From Hirudinaria manillensis (lineage: Eukaryota > Annelida > Clitellata > Hirudinida > Hirudinidae): 64,000 nt of DNA. Both the position numbers and the translations under genes were made by a program. The DNA lies in the NCBI GenBank assembly GCA_034509925.1, contig CM067526.1:9689629-9753628 (forward strand). Reading direction: 5' to 3'. This document shows positions 24,110 to 34,547 of this stretch, piece by piece; the stretch's first letter is position 1, and every line of letters starts with the position of its first letter. The notes under the pieces are model-generated. The model was not told the origin of the DNA. It saw only the letters and a program-made list of their open reading frames with translations, and made no database searches.

Positions 24110-26260
24110 ATTGACAAATAAGGATTAATCAATTACATGTAAATTTGTTTTTGTGAAATTCTCTGTCCGATGCTCATCCGGCTACACACATGACTTCAAA
24201 AAGGGAGACCCGACAGTGAGTCCTTTGTTTCAGGGATGTTCATCTCTTACAGGAGGTTAGTGATTTCTTTAAAGCATAAATCTTTAAAATTAAAAAAAAA
24301 ATTATTAAATTGATTTTATTTGGTTATTTTGATTTAATATATGAAATTTTGATAAAAACATCTATATTTCTTTGACGTTTTATGGATCGTTTAAATGAAC
24401 TTATTTACGATTTTTGAAACTTTTTGAAAACATTTATTTATTTGATCGCACAAAAAGCGAACTTTGGATTTGCAAAACATTCACGAAAAAATTTCGTCAA
24501 CGGAAGAAATTACGGGACAAATCCCACCAAATCGTACGTAAACTGAGCAAAAAAAACGCCAGAAACCCAGCGCTATGATGATCTTTGCAAAATGTTTGAA
24601 CTTAAATAACATTTGGCCACTGAAATTGCTGTTAGCTGCATTTTAAGGCCAAAATAAACTGGCCAATGATGCCCCTAGGATGAGGGATAATAAATGCATC
24701 CTAAATGCATACTGGAAATGGCTCTCCAGAGAATATTTCAATGGTCTTGTAAAGTTACAAAGAAACAAAGGAATTGAGACTAAAATTCGATTTGTCGATG
24801 GTTTTTAAGTTTGCATTATGGTTTGGCAAGTATTTAAGCATTGATTCGAACGTGCGATTATTAATTGTTAATTTGATTTACAATTTTAAACAAATCATTG
24901 AAAATACTTCAATAATTGAGGAGGAATAAATAAATAAAGTTGATAAAAGGGCGTTAAATTTTCACATAAGTGTGCCATGGTTTTATCTCTATGATTCATT
25001 ATCACTGCTGCCTTATCTCTTTTTGGACCGATGCAGTGCAATCTTGCTTCGCTGGGCTCTTTTAATTTTACGGTGCCATTAGAATATATAATAACATAAA
25101 TTACTATTATCATTATTATTATTATTACTAGGAATATTATTTTAATTACTAAAACATTGGTCAATGAAGTAGCATCGTCAATATCGTCTTTCGGATTTAG
25201 TTTTACGAACACAATGGCGAATCATTCAGACGTGGACCGACAAAAGAAAGTTAAAAACGTCCAACAGATAGGATAAAAAGCTGGCATAAATAAATCATTT
25301 CCAGTATTATGAAGTGCTTGAGATGACTTCATTTTCTCAGAAGAATGTCCCCCATAAAAGGATTTTCCAGTGAAATGTTGCAGGTCAACTCTCCACTTGG
25401 CATGCGATCACTTTTGAATTACAAACTTCACTCCAAGAGATTTAACATCTTTTCCGACTGGCTTCCTATTCAAATCCTTTTCAACAGCGTTTCTTACCAG
25501 CAGCATTAATAAATAATTTATTAAACTATTCAGACATTTAAAAAAAAAACAACGACGACGACGGCGTTACTTGATGGTAATGATAAAGAATTTTCTCTTT
25601 TCAAATATAGAATGCAATCCGACATTAAACTTGGAATTAACGTTTCACAATCCTCTGAAATAAAATCGTTTCCGATTAATCTACTAAGACGTGATATCTT
25701 CGTGATTGATTTTGACATTTTCAGTTTTATTTATTTCAATTAATATTCTAATTATTATTTAATTTTTGTTTAATTATTTTAATCGTTCCAGGATGTTAAC
25801 TACAACAACTGTCTTAACACTCGGCAGAATAATTTCTTAAATAAGTTTTGAAATAATTTATTTAATCCTTTAAATAAATTGCAACGAAATAATTCTCTCT
25901 TTCGGAAAATCTGTTCAGTTTAATTTACTTTATAATTGGTTTGAGAAAAATTCCAATTAAGTTTCGATTTGTTTTTCCTCTTCAGATTTTGACGAGTTTG
26001 AAAAGTTGATATTTTGCTATTAAAACTGCGATTTATTAAAGCCTTATTGATATCAATTTAAATATTATGTAAATATTATAAGTAAATATAATTATGTATA
26101 TTATGTAACTATTATACGCAGTTATTGTGTATATATATATATATATGTTATGGTCTGACACAAACAACAGCTACAAGAAACTATGAGAAGCAATTTCAAT
26201 AACTCACGTAATAATTTCTAATTGATTTTTTATAATTATTATTTCTGGATTTTTAAACCG
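24110..26260. other. AT-rich spacer
   Basis: Contains a short moderately GC-rich stretch (24160-24250) ending in a donor-like GTGAGT at 24211, but with no credible acceptor. The minus frame 24895-25212 is not recognisable as protein. A TATATATATATATG run lies near 26130. Confidence 0.45.
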
Positions 26261-26368
26261 TCAGTCTCCTGGAGAGCTGCAGCTGCTTCTGTTGTCGTCG
26301 TCGTATTTGTTGCTGTTGTAGAAGGTCGGGTGAATGCCATCTCCTCGGTTGTATTTTTTGAGATAAGC
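26261..26368 (-). CDS. Candidate terminal exon of an unidentified minus-strand gene
   Basis: A 108-bp segment begins immediately after an AG acceptor (TTTTATAAAAACAG|GCT) and stays open for 35 codons to TGA. The peptide is hydrophilic and non-repetitive at first (AYLKKYNRGDGIHPTFYNSN), then acidic, and ends SSCSSPGD. It stands out from its AT-rich surroundings in GC content. I do not recognise the protein, and the acceptor's pyrimidine tract is poor. CAG/GAC triplets contribute to the Asn/Asp run, so chance is possible. No partner exon was found with confidence. Confidence 0.3.
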   Translation of the reverse strand, partial: AYLKKYNRGDGIHPTFYNSNKYDDDNRSSCSSPGD

Positions 26369-28135
26369 CTGTTTTTATAAAATAATTAAACCATTATCAG
26401 AGGACGCCATCTAGTAAATGTTTTTAGCAAACATTTGATGCATTTAAATATTTATATTTGTAAACTTCTCTAACTTTAAACCTACTTAATGACCTCACGT
26501 TGTCAAGGCAACATCTCGAGGATCATGAAATATTTACGACTGAATTAACCCAATTGAGGTTAATCTCCTCCGTTTTTAATCCAACGAAACTCGTAGTGCG
26601 CGCGCATTATCATAATTTATTCAGTAATTATACTAATAAGCAGAGAGATGATGCATTCGTGGATCATTAAATATTAATTAATGTTAATGCAATGAAAGGA
26701 TGACATTTGACTTCGTTTGTCAAAGTTGGATGTTTTAAGCGTCGAGTTTCAAAGGAAAATCTCGAACGTCGGAAGTTGTTGAAATTGAATTTAATTTCGA
26801 ATTAAATTCATATTAAATATTAAATATTTTAATATATTTAATCAAATTCATTTTAACTTGAAATTAAACAATTATGTAAAGATTAATATAATATATAATG
26901 ATTATGTAAAACTTGCCACGACCAATTGAAGGAATTTGTGAACAACAACTTCTGAAAACATTTGAATTTATTTGTAATTGCAACTTAATTTGTTACTGAA
27001 TAGAATTATTTCATCCTTAATCAGTCGATGAATATATAATTAATATATAATTAACTCATGAATAATTAATTAGCAATTGTTTGATTGATAAGGAGTGAAA
27101 AATCGGTCAAGTAATAATAATTTCGTCTGGTTCGAGTTGATATACTTGCTGTTGTTATTATTTGTTCGCATTAAGTGATGTTATTATATCGATTTAAATG
27201 ATATTATTTAGAAAAACAATTTTAAATAGAATTTAATTAAAGATGAATCCGTCTCAATCGTTTAATGTTTTAAATTCTTGAAATTAGTTTTAAAATTAAG
27301 AAAATCAAAAGTTCTGCGAAAGAATTAAAAAGAAAATCTTCTCGTTCGACTTCAAAGAATTTTTTTGCAATCAGGATTCAGGGTTGAAAATCATTTGAAA
27401 TAATATTTACTCTTAATTAATTTATTTATTTTTGTTAAAAATCATTTTTAAATAAAACCTTATTATAACATAATTTTATACAAAAGTTTGAATTTTGCTC
27501 TTTGTCAGTTAAACCATTTCCATTGTTGTTAGAGAGATTTTCCAGTGATAAGATTGCATCATCAGGTTTGTTCCACAATTACTACGATCCCAATTTTAAG
27601 GCATTTAAGACAATTTTTGTCAAAAATAAATGGTATTTGTCAAACAAATACCTTTATTTCTTGATGATGACGACGACAACGACGTTGGCCAAGGTGATGA
27701 TGATGAAAGCGTCCACGAAGTCCAATTTATAAAATGATGGATATCGCAATTAAGGAACGATGGCTCTCTGTAATTGATGAGTAACCAAGGGTTTCCAAAC
27801 AACAACAACAACAACAACGACGACGACGACGTCAACAACAACGGTACTTTGTGAATAAGAAGACCTCAATTTATAAATTTGTTAAATTTATTTATTTAAT
27901 AATATGCACTTTTTAAAGATTTATATCCAATGTAAAAGATGAACAAATGATGAACCAAGAAAATGGTAATTTTGTTTAATTTGAACGTTATTTTTCATAT
28001 TTTTCAACATTACGAATATTATAAAAATATTTAAAAATTTTCAAAATATTAAGAATATTATAAAAAAAAAATATCACGATCATCTCAGACGATGGTCCAC
28101 GACTTTAAGGAATGTTAAAGTTGTCTCAGTGGGAG
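26369..28135. other. AT-rich spacer
   Basis: A less AT-rich patch at 26480-26620 includes GTTGTCAAGGCAAC (26499-26512) and a GCGCGCGC-type run. A CAACAACAACGACGACG triplet run at 27800-27840 accounts for the open frame there. Confidence 0.5.
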
Positions 28136-28171
28136 CTTTGAACTTTGAACTTTGAACTTTGAACTTTGATC
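28136..28171. repeat. (GAACTTT)n heptanucleotide repeat
   Basis: About five units of TTTGAAC in tandem, within a short non-AT-rich patch. Confidence 0.9.
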
Positions 28172-30195
28172 CCAAGTTTGGGGCAAATAAACGGTGCAAC
28201 CTTTATTACTTTTCTTCTGCTATTTTTAGTGAAATGTGAATTTCCACCGAGTGACTAAATTTAAATTTTTAAATTTCAACCAAATTTGTGCGAAAAATAT
28301 TCGTAATGGACATGGGCTTAGACTTTCGTCAGCGGTTGGTAAACATGTATTTATTTTAAGCACTTGAGTGTATATAGTTTCTGTCAATTTGTTTTAAAAT
28401 AATATTTTCAAAAACATATAAAATAAATCCAATAAATTATTTTTATTAAATCTATGCACACCTTTTCCCAGCAGTAATTAATTTCTATCACTCTTGGACC
28501 CTTTACGAAGAAAACAGATCGATTTCTTGCTGTAATTACCACGCTGACATTATGAAATTAACATTACGTTAACGTTATGCGCATAAATTATGTTAATGTG
28601 ATGGGCTTGAATCATGTTAATGCCACCTGAACGTGTGAAGGTTGTAGGATGGTCTTAAGCTGTCAATTGCATCCAGAATCTCCGTGTTTTCATGCAAGCG
28701 AGGCACGTTTGGTGCTGGCAATGAACAAAGCCACTGACAGACTTCGATGAAAAGATAAAGTCCTTCTCACATCACTTTCTCGGAATCAAAACTTAATCTG
28801 ACTTTTATGTCTCTTTCTTTTACGAACTTTCATAGTTTTTATTCTAGAAATTCTTTCAAATTATTTACTATAATAAGCTTAACGTGTTAAAATAAAAATA
28901 AAAATGATTCTAATAAGTTGGAATGTGGTTAAAAAATAATTTGTCTATTTCATGTTTTTATGAAACTGTTGAAACAGGTCTGAGGTCTTGTCAATAACAT
29001 TTTTGTACCAAACAAAGTTGGAATAACAATAATAATACCGATAATTATAATAATTATGACAACATTTTCAATAACGACAGCATTTTAAAATCTTAAACCA
29101 CACTTTAACACCAGAGTCATACGAGCAGATTTGTTAGCAAGCAGTCGATAAATATTTAAAAGTTAAATGAATAGATACATAAAAGACTAAATTAATCAGA
29201 AATGATACAAAACGGTCCTTGCAGGGGACAATGCCCTACACAAAAACGTTCGATAATTTGGCTCTCGCCCCGACTGTTGAATAAAGTATGGCGAAAGAAG
29301 CCATACATCCTTCCTGCTTTTAATCCCTCTCTTGTTCTCTTCCCCTTTATGGACAGTTGGAAAGGAAGGTGCCAAATTTACGAGTGACCAGGGCCTGTCC
29401 AATCACAACACAGATCCAATCTAAGAAAGATTTTTTACAACTACCTCGAGCTTTTTGACATTTTACGCCTTCGTTAGCATAAATTATGCACGGGCCAGGT
29501 CGGCCTGTGTTTGTGAAATTAATGCAATCAAGTGTATTTCAAGAATGAATATTTAAATTAAAATTTGGTCGAGTCAAGATTTCGTTTCGTCAAGGGTCGA
29601 ATTAAAATATGTTTATATGTTTTTTTTTTTAGATTCTATTCATTTAAAAACAAATATTTAAATTGACTTTTTATGTTTATAAATATCCGGTTTTTTTTAA
29701 ATTTAACCAATAAATTAAATAGTTTGTCGGCCTCCGGAAAAGTATCGATCTGAGATTTAAAAGCCTTAAAAGTGCAAAAGTATTTAAGAAATAAAGAATT
29801 TCTTATCTTTGACCATCGAAATGTCAGGAATGGAAATCTATTTCCTAAATTGGTATAAGGAAACATGGTTATTCGAGTGGTTTTTCCACACTTTTATGTA
29901 AATTATTTTTTAAATGCAATTGTAATGCTCCCTTTCATAATCTTATAATCTGTCACGCATGCCATGTTTCCTAAATTCATGTATTTACTTATAATTAAAT
30001 TTTATTTACATTTAAACATTATTTAAGACGAAATGTTCACTAATTACTTTTAAAGATAACGAATTACCGAAAAATATTCATTAGTTTGACCCTTGAAGCC
30101 CGGCTGTGACCCCAGCGACATAAACATGTTCACAGGATCCCCTCCTACTCGGTGCATTTCAAATGAATGCGATGAAGATCATTTACTGACATTAC
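28172..30195. other. Spacer with one GC-richer patch
   Basis: 29190-29500 is less AT-rich and open on both strands (61 and 68 codons), but the frames are complementary shadows of each other and match no family I know. It may be a fragment of an unidentified repeat. The rest is AT-rich. Confidence 0.45.
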
Positions 30196-30239
30196 CATTA
30201 TTATTATTTTTATTATTATTTTTATTATTATTATTATTA

Positions 30240-30291
<52 letters not shown>

Positions 30292-30293
30292 CA
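30196..30293. repeat. (ATT)n microsatellite
   Basis: Imperfect at the left (ATTTTTATT) and perfect at the right. It borders the 3' end of the ORF1-like repeat copy on the minus strand. Confidence 0.9.
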
Positions 30294-30326
30294 TCATCAT
30301 TAATTTTTTCCTTCCTTCTAATTTTT

Positions 30327-30700
30327 AAAGTCCCCGTCATGGCTCGGGATCACCAGAGGATTATTTAAAACTAAAGCTTAAATAAATAATAAACTAAACT
30401 GATTGTGTTCATGTAATTGAAATGTTAAACTCAAAACCCGAAATTCAACGACACTTGCCAAAAAAAAATAATAAAAGATCTTTATATTTTTAATTTCATC
30501 AACTTTTCTTCTGTAAGTCATGGAAGGTCTCGATGGATTCTCTTAAACCATTTGTTGCTTCCACCTTTCTTGCTGATTTCTTTAAATCTTTCCGCAAGAA
30601 GTTTCTTACACTCCTCTCAGTCTTCCTTAGACAGATCAGGACTTATGATCACCTTACTGAAGGAATCATTGTTTTCCACGACTATGTCCTTGGAAAATTT
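30327..30700 (-). pseudogene. ORF1-like interspersed repeat, copy 2 (inverted relative to copy 1)
   Basis: On the minus strand this reads VIISPDLSKED, a stop, then EECKKLLAERFKEISKK, an Asn-Lys-Trp-containing end and the same 3' motif GAGCCATGACGGGGACTTTAAAAA. It is collinear with 3400-3835 and clearer in the DLSKED portion. The 3' terminus abuts the ATT microsatellite, as expected for a LINE whose tail is a short tandem repeat. It is non-functional. Confidence 0.6.
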
Positions 30701-31135
30701 ATTATTATTATTATGACTATTATTATAACTACTATTAATACTATATTATAATAAGATATCGTAATATTAAGATAAATATGAACATAGAAAGATTTCCTTA
30801 TTATTATCAACTCATCTATTAACATCCCTGGTATGTGTTTTGTATGCGAACAAAGACCAAACGTTACTGAAGCAAGTGGAAGCACCTAAATGTTTTCTCA
30901 TAACTTTCTTTGACCTCAAAAAGTTAAAACATTTAAAAATTCAAATTCTGCTTAAAAAGCAACAACAAAAACATTAAGAACTGAGTGCTTCCAGGAAATC
31001 CTTATTTCCCAGAACAGCTTTGAGACAAGAAAATGGAGACTTTATGTTTTAAACATATTAAAAATATATCATCCATCCATGTTATTAATAACATTTGAAT
31101 TAGCAATTTCTATATTGAATAATTAATAATCCCAT
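30701..31135. other. AT-rich spacer
   Basis: Between the ORF1-like copy and the 3' tail of the R2-like element. Nothing recognised. Confidence 0.5.
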
Positions 31136-31290
31136 TCTATTTTTTTATTTTTTATTTTTATTTATTTTTTTACTTTTATTTTCTCGGCCTCACACCCAAA
31201 ACACAAACAACAATATTCCGACGGCCTCTCCAAAGTTTAGTGTCCGCACTAGGGCCCGAGATCACCCTGGACATTCGTCAGAAGGTGAAA

Positions 31291-32280
31291 TCACGATCGA
31301 ACGCGCCAAGTAACGTCAACTGCCAATGTCATTGAGAATTCGCAGTCCGAGAAAGTGCGATTGCCCTCGGAAGTGGGCAAATCAGGAATTTTGAGTCCCT
31401 TTTCTGTGGGAATACGGGGCTCTATTACCGTAGTATAACCCCTTTTTCGTAATTCCAGTTCTAATTCCCTGACGACAGCGTTGTGTCTTTCATGCCTTGG
31501 GCCATCCGTTCTCGGGCATCTCTGGATCATGTGGCCCAGCGATTCGAAAGAATTGCAGCCCTCCCCGCATTTCCTTGAAGCCAGAGGATTCCATCTCGAT
31601 GCTCGGAGTCTGCAGTGAAGGGCGGCCGCTCGGACTTTTAGGCATTTGATGTATTGGCCAGATGGAACCCTTGGAACCGCTGCTGAAATCCAATCACTCA
31701 TTTCAATTCCTCTGGTGAATGATCTTAATCCATAACCGTCTACAGTTTTGTATAGGCTCTCTGAGGCCGCCACTTTCCAATCCAGTTTTGCTTGTTTTGC
31801 CTCCGACGTTCCAAATTTCCGGAATTCTCTCATGATCAGGATGTTGTTCCTAAGAACATCCAACAGGAATTCATCTTTACGACCACCTGTCTCAGAGAAG
31901 ATATATGTCAATCTATTTATTCTGAGCCGGGGAACCCATTGTCTAAGTGGAAGTATTCCCAGACCACCGGATTTGACGGGAGCATGGTAAAATGGCTTTG
32001 GGACATCCTTTGGAAGATGAAACCAATGTCTTGTTGCTTTCCTAATCGCGGTATCTGAGGAACTCAGAGAACCGAGGTTGACCTCGCCAAAGGTAAGTTT
32101 GTGAACGAGGCTTGGTATCAGATGGACTTTTAGAATATATAGGCGTTGGCACGGCTTAATTGGTGCTTTTGAAATGGAGTTGAGAGACTTTTGAATCTCA
32201 TAACCGATCGACACTGGCTGCTTTCGAACTCCTATCTGTATCCCCAGGTATTTGTACGTTTGTGAGACGTCTATTGCTTT
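31291..32280 (-). pseudogene. R2-like ORF, RT thumb, CCHC knuckle and truncated endonuclease
   Basis: Resumes with motif E (YKYLGIQIG), then a thumb region (LYILKVHLIPSLVHKL, GGLGILPL). The knuckle CGEGC-X7-H-X4-C follows near 31550, then the endonuclease core IPDL...LAVDVTW. In R2 the PD...D residues are catalytic, and about 70-100 further residues usually follow. Here a TGA at 31291-31293 ends the frame a few residues after the Asp, so the nuclease is truncated or the rest was deleted. The short plus-strand frames overlapping this region are shadows. Confidence 0.85.
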
Positions 32281-32314
32281 GATATCAAATTTAATGTGAT
32301 TTCAAATTTAATGT
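32281..32314 (-). repeat. 17-bp tandem duplication causing a frameshift in the RT
   Basis: On the minus strand ACATTAAATTTGAAATC is followed by ACATTAAATTTGATATC, differing at one base. Counting one copy only keeps motif D and motif E in the same frame, so the duplication is the lesion. Confidence 0.85.
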
Positions 32315-32880
32315 AGGGCGTAGGATTGATTATCCAGCGTTTTTCCTTGCAATGAGTTTCCGTTCTGAGTGTAGCGCACTTGTTTGGATTGATCTTAAGT
32401 CCTGCGCTGCCCATTGCAGTTTCAAGTTGCTCCATCAACTTCTTCATTCCGATGTCAGTTGTTGACATCACCACCAGATCATCAGTGAATGCAATATAAT
32501 TGCATCTGATCGCTGAATTTCTGCCAGCCGTGACACCAATTGATTGATCCAGTTCGCTGGTTATCATATCCATGACCGCATTGAATAAGTGGGGGGACAT
32601 CGGGTGTCCTTGACGAACTCCCCTTTTCACCTGTACCCCTCTACTAAGTACTCCCTCGACTTTAAAGTGAACCTCACTTTCTTTGTACAGTTCCTCTAAG
32701 TAGTTTAGGAGGAGAGGTGGAGTGCCGAGTCTGGCAGCAGCCCTGAGGATAGATTTATGGGATACTGAGTCGAAAGCTTTGGTGACGTCAACAAATGTCA
32801 GGTTAGGTTTTTGGATCTGTTCTTTCTTTTTTTGAATTATTGATTTGATGAGAAAGAGATTTTGTGCACTTTTCATATTC
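32281..32880 (-). pseudogene. R2-like ORF, RT palm (motifs A-D)
   Basis: In a frame different from the N-terminal part: NLFLIKSII, motif A VDVTKAFDSVSH, motif B RQGHPMSPHLFN, motif C AFTDDLVVM (the catalytic DD pair is kept; R2 usually has FADD) and motif D LKINPNKC. The earlier RT motifs and the linker, expected to span a few hundred residues, are absent. The frame ends just after NPTPYIKFE because of a 17-bp tandem duplication at 32281-32314. Confidence 0.85.
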
Positions 32881-33771
32881 CTTATTAATCAGTGAGATTC
32901 TCTCTGTTCTCGGGAGCTTCTCGTTTATGAGGTTGGAAAACTCTTCACCATCTATATGGATCATTTGGTATCTTTCAATCACAAACTGTTTCAACTTTAA
33001 CTGATTGTCTATTGCAATTGAGTTACTGACTATTTTCTCTTGCTCCCCATTCGTAGGCGGCATTCCTAAAATCTGGTTTCCAGTCTTTCTCGAGGCCACA
33101 GAATCCTGAAAGGCATTGCTTAGAAGGTTCTTATAACCAGGCTTGTTTCTGATTCTCTTTATGCGCCTAACACTCATATCCGGGAAGTGCCTAGAGAGGG
33201 CGATATTGATTCTCTTCCTTTCCTGGTCATTAAGTCCAGCTTCAGCTCTCGACATATTCCTCCATAGTTCTTTTGAATGTCCCGAGTGAACTTCCTCATA
33301 TGATTCTTCGCACACAGAATTTCTACTCGCAGTCAGCTCAATTGGACTCTCGGCTACTGACGTCTGAAAATTTTCTGAGGACCTGGTTTTACTGATGCAT
33401 TGTTGGAGAATAGTTCTGTATTCTGTCTGTCTTCTAAGTCCTCGAATGGAGGCCAAGGTTCGGTGAGGGAAATGTTTGTGGAGTTCAATGTTGATGAATC
33501 TAACTCCTTGTTGCTTCAGTTCTATCTCCAACATTGCCATCACATGGGATTCCTCTTTATCCCATCTACATTTTCCGTAGCTTTTTCCTGACCTTCTTGC
33601 GTGACACTGAACTGGATGGACGCGACTTTCGTGAATTCTTGCTCCTTTGGATGTTTTGAATTCCGCATCACAATATTCGCACTTTGGCTGTACAGTCACT
33701 GGAGTCTCAGAAGGGCCAGAACAGTCTTTCACCTTTGTGAGAGCCAACAAGGTGCGCGGGCGGGTTTGCAT
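32880..33771 (-). pseudogene. R2-like ORF, N-terminal part: C2H2 zinc finger and two Myb-like repeats
   Basis: Starts at the ATG at 33771 (MQTRPRTLLALTK). Residues 31-52 form CEYC-X12-HESRVH, the DNA-binding finger typical of R2 proteins. Near 68-125 a Myb-like unit reads INIELHKHFPHRTLASIRGL. A second, near 170-225, reads INIALSRHFPDMSVRRIKRI with the same spacing, so there are two related Myb-like repeats. In R2 these regions recognise target DNA. The frame reaches LPRTERISLINKEYEKC and then shifts at the deletion junction near 32880. The true protein would continue into the N-terminal RT domain, which is missing. Confidence 0.8.
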
Positions 33772-34122
33772 TGTTTACTTCTTGTTCTTTCCGACGATTC
33801 TTCAAGTTGAAATTAAATCCAAAAATTCACAAAAACATCGACTAGCATACGCTCTCGGAAGCAAACAGGCTTAAAATGACTTCTTTCTCTTCTGTTTTCC
33901 TGAAGTTGTGGAGTCTAGAACAATGCAAGACGTCGACAGATAAATTTACGCTGTTCAACTTCAGTTTTTCCCCTTTGAACTTGAGAATGTTCTCACAATC
34001 CTAAACGGAATGTAGGGGACACGAAATGGTCAGAAAAAAAGCAAAACTGCCGCAAAAACCGTAAAATTATCGAGAATTCGCGAAAAACAGCCGCACGACC
34101 ACTCGCTCGAGACGCACCCCCC
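33772..34122 (-). other. 5' UTR of the R2-like element
   Basis: 350 bp upstream of the ATG, clearly GC-richer than the flank. It begins GGGGGGTGCGTCTCGAG directly against an ATT/AATATT microsatellite (34123-34170). No promoter or ribozyme fold was verified; R2 5' UTRs are known to carry HDV-like ribozymes, so this segment is a candidate for one. Confidence 0.5.
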
Positions 34123-34480
34123 AATTATTATTAATATTATTAATATTATTATTATTATTATTAATATTATTATATTTGTTTTATTCACTTGTAAAAAAAA
34201 TCATCGACGCTATAAATATAAAGAACCATTAAGTCGTCTCTTATGCTATTCCAAACATTTATCAGTCCTGCTTAATTGACTTTGATTTTTCTCAACCAAA
34301 TGATTTATTGCTTTATTTATAGCTCACGAACTTTTCTCCATTTGTGGCTGAGGCCATGAATTGTATTTCAGATAAATTATTATTATTATAATCATTATTA
34401 TTATTATTATTAATTAATATTAATATTAATATAATTATTATTATTTATTATTATTTATATTTATTATTTAATAATAATAA

Positions 34481-34547
34481 TATTATTTTATATATTATAT
34501 ATTATAATAATATTATTTTATATATTATATATTATAATAATATTATT
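34481..34547. repeat. 30-bp tandem repeat, ~2.2 copies
   Basis: Two identical adjacent 30-bp units starting TATTATTTTATATATTATAT, at 34481-34510 and 34511-34540, within ATT-rich DNA that starts near 34380. The units are internally near-palindromic. Confidence 0.85.

Larger units (their letters stand above)
31136..34122 (-). mobile_element. R2-clade non-LTR retrotransposon, deleted copy outside rDNA
   Basis: The minus strand carries, in order, a GC-rich 5' UTR beginning with a G run, one C2H2 zinc finger, two Myb-like repeats, the C-terminal half of an RT, a CCHC knuckle, part of a restriction-like endonuclease, a short 3' UTR and an A-rich tail (31136-31184). This order defines the R2 clade; a single N-terminal finger resembles its D-type subgroup. 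The surroundings are AT-rich with ATT microsatellite at the 5' junction, and no 28S rRNA target sequence is seen. The copy is about 3 kb with an internal deletion, a frameshift and a C-terminal truncation, so it cannot be active. Confidence 0.85.

Noticed and set aside
24160..24216. Possible plus-strand exon ending in GTGAGT
   Set aside because: Good donor but no plausible acceptor or start upstream, and only a short open stretch.
29196..29402. Candidate gene in a GC-richer patch
   Set aside because: Complementary frames on both strands, no recognised domain, no splice signals; possibly a repeat fragment.
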